A stretch of 64,000 nt of DNA from Cordylochernes scorpioides (taxonomy: Eukaryota; Arthropoda; Arachnida; Pseudoscorpiones; Chernetidae): contig CP092877.1 in assembly GCA_030710605.1 (NCBI GenBank), positions 40,532,406 to 40,596,405 of the forward strand. The letters are read 5' to 3'. Position numbers and translations under genes: made by a program. Numbering within the stretch: the first letter of the stretch is position 1; every line of letters starts with the position of its first letter. The notes beneath the pieces are model-generated. The model worked only from the letters and a program-made list of their open reading frames with translations. It did not search any database and was not told the origin of the DNA. Positions 27,824-37,776 of this stretch are shown in pieces.

Positions 27824-30067
27824 TTAAGGATTTGGATTTTTCTTGTAGAGACACCCATTTTCTTCTTTGAAGTTCTGTGTAATTGAACGCTTGTTTCCAC
27901 TAAGGTTCTCCTTAATATTCTCAATAAAATCATCCTTTTCGTCTATTATTTGATTCAGAAATAGTCTTTCATAATCTTCGTCCCATTCGTTTTCAGGTAA
28001 GGGTCCTCTAGATAGACCATCAGCGTCCAGATGTTTTTTACCCGATTTGTGTATAATTTCGAAATTATATTCCTGAATCTTCAGTGCCCATCGTGCTAAT
28101 CGGCCGGTCGGATCTTTCAGATTCTTAAGCCAGCATAGTGCGTGATGATCAGTTACGATTTTGAAGTGCCTTCCATATAGGTAGGGTCGTAACTTGGACA
28201 TTGACCACACAACAGCTAGACATTCTTTTTCGGTAGTCGAATAATTTTGCTCAGGTTTGCTCAGTGTTCGACTTAAATATGAGATAACTTTTTCTTTATC
28301 GCCGAACTTTTGGACTAATGTTGCACCCAGGCCGATGTTAGATGCGTCAGTATGAATGTAAGTAATTGCATTCGGGTCAAAGTGCCCTAAGATTGGAGGA
28401 TTTATCAATGCTACTTTAAGGGTTTGAAATGCTTTTTCTTGATTTTCTGTCCAGGTAAAAGGTACATTCTTTTTTATAAGACTGGTTAATGGATCGGCAA
28501 TTTTTGAAAAACCTTTGATAAATTTTCTATAATATGAGCACATTCCTAAAAATGATTGAACTTCTTTTATCTTTTTGGGCCGAGGAAAATCTCTAATAGC
28601 CTTGATATTATGCTCCGCTGGTTTTATACCATGTTGATTAGTTATATGGCCAAGAATCTCCAGTTCTTCGAAAGCAAATTGGCATTTTTTGTTGTTCAAT
28701 TTTAAATTAGCCTCGCGAAAACATTTTAAAACAGCTTCTATTCTTTTGAGATGTGTTGAAAAATCCGAGCTATAAATGATTACGTCATCTAGATAACATA
28801 AGCAAATTTGCCATCTAAGATTACCAAGCATATTTTCCATGTTCCTCTCAAATGTAGCAGGGGCATTGCATAGACCAAAGGGCATTACGTTGAACTCATA
28901 TAGGCCATGTGCTGTAGTGAAGGCTGTCTTTTCTTTATCTTTCTCCTCAACCTCTACTTGCCAATATCCTGATTTAAGGTCAATTGCTGAAAGGTATTTG
29001 GATCCTTGAAGTGTATCCAATACTTCATCAATTCTGGGAATTGGGTAAACATCCTTCACTGTTACATCATTCAATTTTCTGTAGTCAACGCAAAATCTGT
29101 ACTTACCATCTCGCTTCTTGACCAAGATTACAGGGAAGGACCATGGACTCGAGGATGGTCTAATTATTCCGTCTCTGAGCATTTCATCAATTTGTTCTTT
29201 TATGATTTCTCGCTCTTTCGCGCTCACCCTATACGGCTTGTGTTTGATCGGTTTCGCGCCTTCTGTATCGATCCGATGTTTCGCTAAGTTGGATCTTCCT
29301 AATCCCGACGAAAACAAATCCTCGTACCTTTCCAAAACTTGTTTCAATTGCTCCTTTTCCTTATATGCTAAATTTTCGTTTATCTGAAATTGGGGTTCTT
29401 CATGCTCTTTTTGTTCACTTTCTTCCACAAGATTCACTTCGGCTGGCTGGCTTCCAAAGCACAATGTTTGGTTTTTTAATATTTTTAATGGTCGAGGGTA
29501 AGGGAGTGTTATCCAGATATATGTTTCCTTATTCTCAACATTTATTAAGCTTCTCGCTAGTCGAAGTCCATTTGTTTGAAACATTTTATGGTTCTCCTCG
29601 ATGATGTATTCGCCATCCTCTGCTTCTACAAATGCATTAATCAATTTAATAGAAAGTTCTGGTATAATGGCATCCTTTGCACTTTTTATTTTCTTCTGTT
29701 GATATTTGATTACGTCACGATTTTCTGTCAAGTCATATTTGATTATTTCACGCTGACAATCAATTTTTGCGTTCATTTTCTTAAGAAAATCACGTCCAAG
29801 TATAAATATTCGCAAATGTGTTCTCATTATCACAAATTGATGTGTGATTGTTTTGTCATCAAATTTTATATTTAAAATAATATTTCCTACGATATCTAAT
29901 TCTTTGCCATCGGGTCCGGAGCACATTTTATCAGGATTTATTATTTCAAGACCTGTGTTGAGAGCTGTATTAAGGTCGACCACTGAAAGATCGGCGCCTG
30001 TATCAATCAAAGCTTCGCAGATACCGATTCTATCCACGTTAATGTTCATTTTATATTTGGGGTCCAA
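27824..30067 (-). CDS. pol: gypsy-2 protease, reverse transcriptase and RNase H
   Basis: 747 codons. Aspartic protease motif DTGADLSVVD near residue 22. RT about residues 275-450, with YRKLNDVTVKDVYPIPRID and the catalytic YLDDVIIYS. RNase H begins YIHTDASNIGLGATL and includes TDHHALCWLK. It ends KKNPNP-TAA, and the same frame continues into the integrase, so a single nonsense change appears to separate them. The pol frame differs from gag, and the ATG at 30067 is probably not the native start. Confidence 0.95.
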   Translation of the reverse strand: MDPKYKMNINVDRIGICEALIDTGADLSVVDLNTALNTGLEIINPDKMCSGPDGKELDIVGNIILNIKFDDKTITHQFVIMRTHLRIFILGRDFLKKMNAKIDCQREIIKYDLTENRDVIKYQQKKIKSAKDAIIPELSIKLINAFVEAEDGEYIIEENHKMFQTNGLRLARSLINVENKETYIWITLPYPRPLKILKNQTLCFGSQPAEVNLVEESEQKEHEEPQFQINENLAYKEKEQLKQVLERYEDLFSSGLGRSNLAKHRIDTEGAKPIKHKPYRVSAKEREIIKEQIDEMLRDGIIRPSSSPWSFPVILVKKRDGKYRFCVDYRKLNDVTVKDVYPIPRIDEVLDTLQGSKYLSAIDLKSGYWQVEVEEKDKEKTAFTTAHGLYEFNVMPFGLCNAPATFERNMENMLGNLRWQICLCYLDDVIIYSSDFSTHLKRIEAVLKCFREANLKLNNKKCQFAFEELEILGHITNQHGIKPAEHNIKAIRDFPRPKKIKEVQSFLGMCSYYRKFIKGFSKIADPLTSLIKKNVPFTWTENQEKAFQTLKVALINPPILGHFDPNAITYIHTDASNIGLGATLVQKFGDKEKVISYLSRTLSKPEQNYSTTEKECLAVVWSMSKLRPYLYGRHFKIVTDHHALCWLKNLKDPTGRLARWALKIQEYNFEIIHKSGKKHLDADGLSRGPLPENEWDEDYERLFLNQIIDEKDDFIENIKENLSGNKRSITQNFKEENGCLYKKNPNP

Positions 30068-30123
30068 CTTTTTAATTCCATTTATGGTCGACTTGCTTTG
30101 ATTGACGGACTCAGGCGCGATGT

Positions 30124-31246
30124 TTAGTTTAAATCTTCTAATGCGGCATATCTATTCCTTGTAGGGATACTCGAGTACGGGCTATTACTTACGTCCGCGT
30201 AGAGCAGAGGTCTCGACTTCTGAGTTCCATTATCCATTCGGATTTCTTCTTCGACCTTGTCTTGTGTAACTATGGGGTCCTCTTCCACAATTCTTACAAA
30301 CCTGACTCTGCAATACCGCGCTACGTGTCCTGGCTTGTTACACTTGAAACATATTGGTCTCCCATCTTCTGTCCTATTCCTATTTGAATTTGGATTCTTA
30401 TTGTATGTTTTACTTGGGTAGACCGATTTTGGCTCAGGATTGGGAGTGTAAGATCGTCTAGGGGCAGATACCTGGGGCAGAGGCTTGTTCTGGTAGTACC
30501 TCGGAGCGGGGGCCTGGGGCTTGGAGGTGTTCTGATATGGTCTTCTGAACGACGTAGCATTCTTCCATTGCTCTTGATGATGGGGACGAGGAGAGCGTGG
30601 TCCATTATAAAGAGCTTTTGATTTTTCTGCACGTTCTTGGTAATTCTTTTCGAACAAATCCAGCTTTTTACAAATTTCTAGAAGTTCATTGGTATTTTTA
30701 GGAGGGTTTAGGTGAAGGGCAAAAGAGTATTCTTTCTTTAACCCTCCAATAACCCAGTTTATTTTAGTCTCTTCTTCCATTTGGGGGGTCGACCTTGTTG
30801 CACAGTACAAGGATATCCTCTGCGAACCTGATTGCAGGTTCATTCCACTGCTGCATTCTGTTTAGCCTCATCTTCATTTCTTCTTTGTTGGCGTCTGAGG
30901 CAAAATCCTGAATTAGGCGGCTCTTGAAATTTTCCCAGCTGGTGAAACTTATCTTGTGTAGGTTCAGCCAGGTTTTGGCGCTACCAATCATATTCATGGC
31001 AGCATAACGAGAGATAATGTAGTCTGCCCAATGGTACAGGAAGCCAATTTCTTCAAGAGATTCAATCCATGGGCGAGGGTCTTCCGTTCCATCAAACTTG
31101 GGGATGTCGATGTTGGGATTCAGGACAACTGGGTCGGAACTAGCATCTCTACCAATTGTTGCACCAGGTTGCGGCTTGGCAGACTCTTCAGGCATGATTC
31201 TCTCCTGTGCTGGGTCTTGCATCTTACCAGAGCGTGTTTCAACCAT
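30124..31246 (-). CDS. gag: gypsy-2 gag, split by a frameshift
   Basis: The first part runs 31246-30764 (MVETRSGKM start; DIPKFDGTEDPRPWIESLEE; WLNLHKISFTSWENF, a typical Ty3 Gag). The second part, 30843-30124, continues the domain in another frame and ends with a zinc knuckle CFKCNKPGHVARYC. The switch coincides with a G/C homopolymer near 30781-30787, where a one-base insertion would explain it. The ATG and first ~30 codons lie inside the 5' LTR. It is uncertain whether the first ORF start is used in the mRNA. Confidence 0.9.
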
Positions 31247-31494
31247 CCTACAAATTTATATAAGGGAATAATGAGATAAGTCTACTTTAAGTAGCCTCCA
31301 GAATCATTTATTTTTTTCCTCACATCAAAGAGAGCAGTGAAGTCACACGTGTACCTAAATACAAATGATGATAATCTAAAAAATAATCTGTTTTAAATAA
31401 ATATCATAGAATAGAAAAATAAATAAATATATAATTTAAATTTCAAATATATTAAAAATGATATAAGAAATACGCCATTAATCATGATGTAACA
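31157..31494 (-). repeat. 5' LTR of gypsy-2, containing the gag start
   Basis: Ends on the minus strand TGCAACA at 31157, with the gag ATG at 31246 about 90 bp before that edge. A possible splice acceptor TTTGTAG lies directly before the ATG. The base after the LTR, reading ATTGGTAGAGATGC, may be the primer site; the tRNA was not identified. Confidence 0.92.
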
Positions 31495-31860
31495 CTATAA
31501 ACTCAGTTTCTCAACTTTTGTGTCAATCTAACAATTAATCAATCAATCATAGTTTACGATAATGAAATATCAGTGTACAATTATTTACCTTTATTGTTGT
31601 AGTTGTTGTAAATGACGAATCTAAGCACTCCACATTTTCACTACAGACACAGCTGACGATACTTTAACCACACGTGTGAACTTGTATTATGACGCTTTCT
31701 TGTTTTTCCAACGCCAAGAACGTTCGAGAAAGACAAAGACAGAGACAAGCATGCGCCGATTCAATGCGCCTAATTCTCTAGCGCTGCGCGCGCAGCTGCG
31801 CGCGCAGCACTCTCGTTCGATGACTCATCGTAACGTTACCGGGCGTTACACTTTTTCATA
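31495..31860 (-). repeat. fragment of another LTR-like sequence with a GC palindrome
   Basis: On the minus strand begins TGTAACGCCCGGTAACGTTACG, has an AATAAAGG about 250 bp in, and runs to the gypsy-2 target duplication. A palindrome GCTGCGCGCGCAGC repeats around 31785-31808. It looks like an older LTR into or beside which gypsy-2 inserted. The limits are inferred. Confidence 0.5.
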
Positions 31861-31965
31861 AGTGACTCCCAGCCGCAACCTAATTTAAGACGTTGTCACG
31901 TCAAAAAAATTGCTTAGAGAAGTGATGTGAATCTTAAAGATATCCAACGACCAGTATATACATAT

Positions 31966-32182
31966 ATACACTCATGTACAAAACCTAAGGAAGTTTCATA
32001 TTTTGATGTCGCTGGTCGTCTGCTTTTTTGAAGAAGACATAGACAATTTTTTCACACTTGGTTACCTCGTGTATCTTCAATAAAGGTCACTATGTATCAA
32101 ATATATTTCAGAATTATTGTCTGTATTCTGATATACATGATGAAAGGTATACAACTTCCTTAAGTTTTGTTCATGAGTATAT
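31966..32182. mobile_element. Tc1/mariner-type MITE, best-preserved copy
   Basis: Inverted ends: ACACTCATGTACAAAACCTAAGGAAG and CTTCCTTAAGTTTTGTTCATGAGTAT, about 24 of 26 matching, with flanking TA dinucleotides. Roughly 215 bp, no ORF. Confidence 0.82.
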
Positions 32183-32424
32183 ACCGCGAAACATAGATAA
32201 TGTTGCCCTGTACCAAGCTGAGAGGGAAAATCTGTAAGCCAGCAGTTAGAAACACTATCAGTCTAGCTGAGGACATCGCAAACCGCCGTGGTTCTTCACG
32301 AACTAGGCGAGACCAACAGGAGCTGACGCTTTGTACCTCACGAATAGACACCAGTTCACGCAAACAGCCGAGTGGAAGTATAAAAAACTGCTAGCTAATC
32401 GTATGATGCACATTTCAGTAAGAG

Positions 32425-32775
32425 AATTGTTACAACAACAACAAAGCCTTTATTTAGGGCCTCTCGCCCTATACAGGATTCGACAGTTCACAAGGGATGG
32501 GGAGAATACTGTGTGGCCTTTTTCCGGGATATAATCCTGTGGAATCCAAATATTGCCACCGCTATATACCTATTCTTTGATATTTCATTAATTAGTGCCG
32601 GAAATGAAGGACAAAGTTCCCCGTTTTATCATTTAGGTTTCGTTTTTCCTCAAACAGAGCAGCACAATCAAATAAGTAGTGCAACATCTCCATTGTTATT
32701 CCTGATCCACAGAAAGTGCATTTCAGGTCTTCGCCCCTCATTAAAATGATGGTTCAAAGGTTTGTAATGAGATCT
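32425..32775 (-). pseudogene. LINE 3' end with Cys-His motif (R1/Jockey-like)
   Basis: On the minus strand, CTFCGSGITMEMLHYLFDC is the C-terminal C-X2-C-X8-H-X5-C-type motif of non-LTR retrotransposon ORF2. The 3' UTR follows, ending CAATAAAGGCTTTGTTGTTG-like sequence with a TTG simple-repeat tail at about 32430. Confidence 0.7.
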
Positions 32776-32784
32776 TAGTGTGCT

Positions 32785-32930
32785 CACCTTCTAAAATTCT
32801 ACAAGCTGCTCAGACTTATGTTCAAAGGGCCCAAGTTTGACACCAGGTTCAGGAGGTTGACCCAGGCTCAACCACTTGGGCGCTTTGAACATAAGTCTGA
32901 GCAGCTTGTAGAATTTTAGAAGGTTAGCAT
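32785..32930. repeat. foldback element, arms ~50 bp
   Basis: CTTCTAAAATTCTACAAGCT at the left is inverted as AGCTTGTAGAATTTTAGAAG at the right, with further pairing through GACTTATGTTCAAAG and CTTTGAACATAAGTC. Loop is about 45 bp. Confidence 0.88.
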
Positions 32931-33519
32931 ACTAGGATCCTATTCCAAACCATTGAACTATCGAGGCCAATCTGAATTCTGAACAGCTGGAGTGATTTAA
33001 TATTATTTTGAAGAAAGGGTATTCTGCTTTAGTGAACATAAAACGCATTATTCTATAACAGAACAATGCCGAACCAGATATTGCTCGAACTACGTAAGAA
33101 AACTCCAGTACCTTGAATAAATAGAACTATTGCCGCACCTAGCATATAGTGTTCCGGTCAATGTCCAACTTTCTTTACGGGCTGCACTTCAATGACCAGA
33201 ATGAGTTAGAAGCTGAGGTCTTCGCTTCTAAGGAACTGGTATCGTTACGGGATCAAAGAACTGTCAAAAAGATGGCTTAAGATGTTTCAAAACGAAAGCC
33301 TGTACTTTTAATGCTAGGTATAATTCGTCAGAAAGATTATGCTTTTAGGAATAAAGTGATGAGAATATTAAAAATAACTAGTTTATTCTCTTTATAATAT
33401 GAATTCTGTAATTATTATTTGTAAAAAAATAATCAATCTAGCAAAACACAAATGAGAACCAGAACACTAAGTCAATTTCAGAACTTTAGATCTTTGGAAA
33501 AATTAATGCTCCAATGGCC
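32931..33519. other. unassigned intergenic stretch
   Basis: No coding or repeat relation recognised. Confidence 0.4.
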
Positions 33520-33705
33520 CCGATTCTTGCAAAAGTCCAACCCCACCAGCGAGGGCAAGTAACCAAACGAGGCTCTGGCATTTGTAAGTGCAAAGTCGAA
33601 CTGCTTTTCACATGTGTAGACATGTGGTGCGCTTACAGTAAAAGCAGTCGCTAACTACCCACCATGATTATCATGGCCTGTACCACGTGTACTAGGGATA
33701 AGCAA
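33520..33705 (-). repeat. dispersed repeat, copy 1 of 3
   Basis: Matches the reverse of 38157-38345 and the 5' part of 51050-51165 (shared: AGTGCACCACATGTCTACA-type and ATCATGGTGGGTAG). No ORF; class unknown. Confidence 0.75.
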
Positions 33706-33799
33706 AAAAAAAGATCTTTGGAAGAATCGGATCTCTTGAATGAGGTACTACTAATTTTCGAGTCACCTATCGATCACTCATTAAATAGTTCGTTGAATC

Positions 33800-36113
33800 A
33801 GTTCGTGAGTGCATCGCATATTTCTAGAAAGGACCATTTGGTAAATGATCGCATATCTCTATAAAGGAAAAGTTCGGGAAGGGATTGCATATCTCTAGAA
33901 AGGACCAGTTTTTGAATGGATTGCATACCTCTAGAAAGGACCTTTTTGTCGAAAGATCGCATGTCTCTAGAAAGGACAAGTTAATGAACGGATTGCATAC
34001 CTCTAGAAAGGACCAGTTAGTGAACGGGTTGCATATCTCTAGAAAGAACCAGTTCGTGAAACTGATTGCATATCTCTAGAAAGGACAAGTTAGTGAACGG
34101 ATCGCATATCTCTATAAAGGACCATTCGTCAACGGATCGCATGTCTCTAGAAAGAACCAGTTCGTGAACTGATTGCATATCTCTAGAAAGGACAAGTTAG
34201 TGAACGGATCGCATATCTCTATAAAGGACTAGTTCGTCAACGGATCGCATGTCTCTAGAAAGGACAAGTTAGTGAACGGATCGCAAGTGAACTGATTGCA
34301 TATCTCTAGAAAGGACAAGTTAGTGAACGGATCGCATATCTCTATAAAGGACTAGTTCGTCAACGGATCGCATGTCTCTAGAAAGGACAAGTTAGTGAAC
34401 GGATCGCATGTCTCTAGGAAGGACCAGTTAGTGAACAGATTGCATATCTCTAGAAAGAACCAGTTTTTGAACGGATTGCATATCTCTAGAATGTAGCAGT
34501 TAGTGAACGGATTGCATATTTCTAGAAAGGACTAGTTCGTGAACGGATTGCATATTTCTAGAAATGACTAGTTCGTGAACGGATTGCATATCTCTAGAAA
34601 GGACCAGTTAATGAACGGATTGCATATCTCTAGAAAGGACCATTTGGTAAATGATCGCATATCTCTATAAAGGACAAGTTCGGGAACGGATTGCATATCT
34701 CTAGAAAGGACCAGTTCTTGAATGGATTGCATACCTCTAGAAAGGACCTGTTTGTCGAAAGATCGCATGTCTCTAGACAGGACAAGTTAATGAACGGATT
34801 GCATACCTCTAGAAAGGACCAGTTAGTGAACGGGTTGCATATCTCTAGAAAGGACAAGTTAGTGAACGGATCGCATATCTCTATAAAGGACCAGTTCGTC
34901 AACGGATCGCATGTCTCTAGAAAGAACCAGTTCGTGAACTGATTGCATATCTCTAGAAAGGACAAGTTAGTGAACGGATCGCATATCTCTATAAAGGACT
35001 AGTTCGTCAACGGATCGCATGTCTCTAGAAAGGACAAGTTAGTGAACGGATCGCATGTCTCTAGGAAGGACCAGTTAGTGAACGGATTGCATATCTCTAG
35101 AAAGAACCAGTTTTTGAACGGATTGAATATCTCTAGAATGTTGCAGTTAGTGAACGGATTGCATATTTCTAGAAAGGACTAGTTCGTGAACGGATTGCAT
35201 ATTTCTAGAAATGACTAGTTCGTGAACGGATTGCATATCTCTAGAAAGGACCAGTTAATGAACGGATTGCATATCTCTAGAAAGGACCAGTTAATGAACG
35301 GATTGCATATCTCTAGGAAGGGCCAGTTCGTGAAAGGATTGCATATCTCTAGAAAGGACCAGTTCGTTAAAGGATTGCATATCTCTATAAAGGACCAGTT
35401 CGTGAACGGATTGCATATCTCTAGAAAGGACCAGTTAATGAACGGATTGCATATCTCTAGAAAGGACCAGTTAAGGTACGGATTGCATATCTCTAGGAAG
35501 GACCAGTTAGTAAACGGATTGCATATTTCTAGAAAGGACCAGTTCGTGAACGGATTGCATATCTCTAGAAAGGACCAGTTAATGAACGGATTGCATATCT
35601 CTAGGAAGGACCAGTTAGTGAACGGATTGCATATCTCTAGAAAGGACCAGTTAGTAAACGGATTGCATATCTCTAGAAAGGACCAGTTCGTGAACGGATT
35701 GCATATCTCTAGAAAGGACCAGTTAATGAACGGATTGCATATCTCTAGGAAGGGCCAGTTCGTGAAAGGATTGCATATCTCTAGAAAGGACCAGTTCGTT
35801 AAAGGATTGCATATCTCTATAAAGGACCAGTTCGTGAACGGATTGCATATCTCTAGAAAGTACCAGTTAATGAACGGATTGCATATCTCTAGAAAGGACC
35901 AGTTAAGGTACGGATTGCATATCTCTAGGAAGGACCAGTTAGTAAACGGATTGCATATTTCTAGAAAGGACCAGTTCGTGAACGGATTGCATATCTCTAG
36001 AAAGGACCAGTTAATGAACGGATTGCATATCTCTAGGAAGGACCAGTTAGTGAACGGATTGCATATCTCTAGAAAGGACCAGTTCGTGAACGGATTGCAT
36101 GTCTCTAGAAAGC
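33800..36113. repeat. 36-bp minisatellite, ~64 units, with higher-order structure
   Basis: Unit of 36 bp containing GGATTGCATATCTCTAGAAA. Because 36 is divisible by 3 and the unit lacks stops in one frame of each strand, it yields open frames both ways: plus 35222-36166 (314 codons, unit NGLHISRKDQLM) and minus 36162-35215 (315 codons, unit FTNWSFLEICNP). In the right half a 12-unit block of 432 bp is duplicated (variant GGGCCAGTTCG at about 35316 and 35748). The left half has a separate duplication with an offset of about 806 bp. No domain, signal peptide or splice context supports a protein. Confidence 0.93.
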
Positions 36114-36179
36114 AATCTCTCTCAAATGCTTTTCTCCACTGTATATATCGATCAAATCTCATCTAGCATACTTGGAAAA

Positions 36180-36720
36180 GGCAAAAGGAGGCATATTTTA
36201 TTCACGTTCTAGACCCTCATCGGTACCCTACCCACCTCTTAGAAGATTCCTCCAATCCTCCAAGACACTATCAAAACAAACCATTATTATCTTCATAAAC
36301 AACTCTCTGTCTCCCAGCAAGGTTGGCGCAGCAGTAATGCTCCCATCTCCTTATTCCCCACTGTAACTCAAACTCCATAACATCTGTACTTCCTTCAAGA
36401 CGGAACTATTGGTCATCCTATATGCTACTGAATCTATTCAGATCATGCCGCGATAAGACTTTGTCATTGCTTCCGATTGCCAGGCAGCTCTACATGCTAT
36501 ATGTCATCCCGATATCCTAAGAACCCCAATTACTTCTGAGATTGCCAGGAACCTCAATACCTTGGACAATGTTAAACCTTTCTGCATTCGAGGTCATTGC
36601 GGTATTGAAGGAAATGAACTGGCGGATCAAGTCGACAAAGCCGCAGCTCAGTCCAACATGCCTCTACAGGTCCGCTCCCAAAGCGAGAAGTTCGCTCTCC
36701 AACTATAGACAGAACTTTAC
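36180..36720 (+). pseudogene. RNase H domain remnant of a LINE
   Basis: Reads ELLVILYATE, VIASDCQAALHAI and IRGHCGIEGNELADQ, the Glu, Asp and His-containing motifs of the RNase H found at the end of some non-LTR elements. Stops (for example near 36364) and lost catalytic Asp positions show decay. Confidence 0.8.
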
Positions 36721-37658
36721 ACTACAGACCACGCTATAAGAAGCCTCAGAAGAGTTTCTGCATCTCCTAGTCTTCTATTCTTAATTTTTCTGAAACTAAA
36801 ATATAGCGACATCACTACCACAATCCTAACAGGACACGTTCAAGCTGAGATCGCCAGAACGCCACAAACAACGTCAGCCATCATTGTCACCAAGAGAATC
36901 AAACAACCGACCATCCTACCATCTTCAGAGATTTCATACTGCAACTCTACTTAACGCATTCAACGAAGAAGCATTGAAGAACCTTCTCAAAAACAAAATA
37001 GCCTGGCGACAACTGTTAGATGTCAACAAATAGACAATAAGTCAGAAGACAAACCCGGACAGAAGAGAAATTTAGCGCAGTCAAGCGACCGAGCAAGGAA
37101 TGATATAGGCATAGATGCCCTTGCATCCCCGGACAGTTGGCAATTTTCGTACGCTTCAGAAGTCCGGGTTATACACAGAACAGATGATCAGGGGACAGTT
37201 CTCACCGAGGTTATCTCTAAGCCGGTTGTTCCCAGGGTAGTCCACGGGTCTTCTCTTTCTCCTACAATCTACTTCTCACGGGTGTTTGCTCCCGAATCCT
37301 GCCTCCTATGTACGTCCTTACAACTTACCACACAACTACCACGACTGTTCGCAAATCACCATATAGATTTTTTATTTCCGAATACAATTGATATTTGTAA
37401 AAAAAAAAATCTAACAAGCGACTAGGAAAAACTAAAGGAAAAAGTGAACAAGGTTTACAGAAAAAAATCAAGGAAAATTTTATATTTAAACAAAAGCCAT
37501 TTTACTAGGAAATTTTTATATATTTTTCTGGATCCATTGTTTCTTGATAAATCACACGAATTTCCTTATTTTATTGTTAAAATTGCTCCAAATAAAAAGA
37601 GGATGCAAGTTGTTCTCTCTTTTATTCGATTTCAAAGTGTTTGAAAGGGAGTTTCAAA
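36721..37658. other. upstream region of gene B
   Basis: 36721-37100 probably continues the LINE remnant. No clear core promoter could be fixed. CCAAATAAAAAGAGG near 37587 lies 70 bp before the gene B ATG and could be a TATA-like element; that is weak. Confidence 0.35.
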
Positions 37659-37776
37659 ATGTCGTCAGCTATCATTTCAATTTTCGCCATTTTGAGTTTA
37701 TCTTTAGTTTCTGCTACGCCTGAGCTGGACGATCAAAGACACAATGCATTCCATGAAATTCTGGAAATTTCCTGCG
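37659..37776 (+). CDS. gene B exon 1 (signal peptide)
   Basis: 118 nt from ATG to TGCG|GTAAGT. Encodes 39 residues plus one base, ending EILEISC. The ATG context TTTCAAAATG is acceptable. It is the only first exon found for this family in the window. Confidence 0.86.

Larger units (their letters stand above)
26339..31494 (-). mobile_element. gypsy-2: nearly intact Ty3/gypsy retrotransposon
   Basis: Two 338-bp LTRs (26339-26676 and 31157-31494) flank gag and pol. I saw one base difference between the LTRs (ATATAAAAATAA against ATAGAAAAATAA). A 4-bp target duplication CTAT is at 26335-26338 and 31495-31498. Minus-strand termini are TGTTACA...TGCAACA. A purine tract GGAGAGGGGGAAG precedes the 3' LTR. 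Coding lesions are few: one homopolymer indel in gag and one nonsense codon in pol. It is probably the youngest large insertion in the window. Confidence 0.94.

Noticed and set aside
31157-31860. A 693-bp gypsy-2 LTR starting at TGTAACGCCCGG
   Set aside because: The CTAT duplication at 26335 and 31495 and the direct junction of the purine tract to TGTTACA at the 3' end fix a 338-bp LTR; the extra 360 bp is flanking sequence.
35215-36166. 314- and 315-codon open frames on opposite strands as a repetitive structural protein
   Set aside because: Both frames follow from a stop-free 36-bp unit and cover the same DNA. No leader, splice context or plausible repeat protein; treated as a minisatellite.
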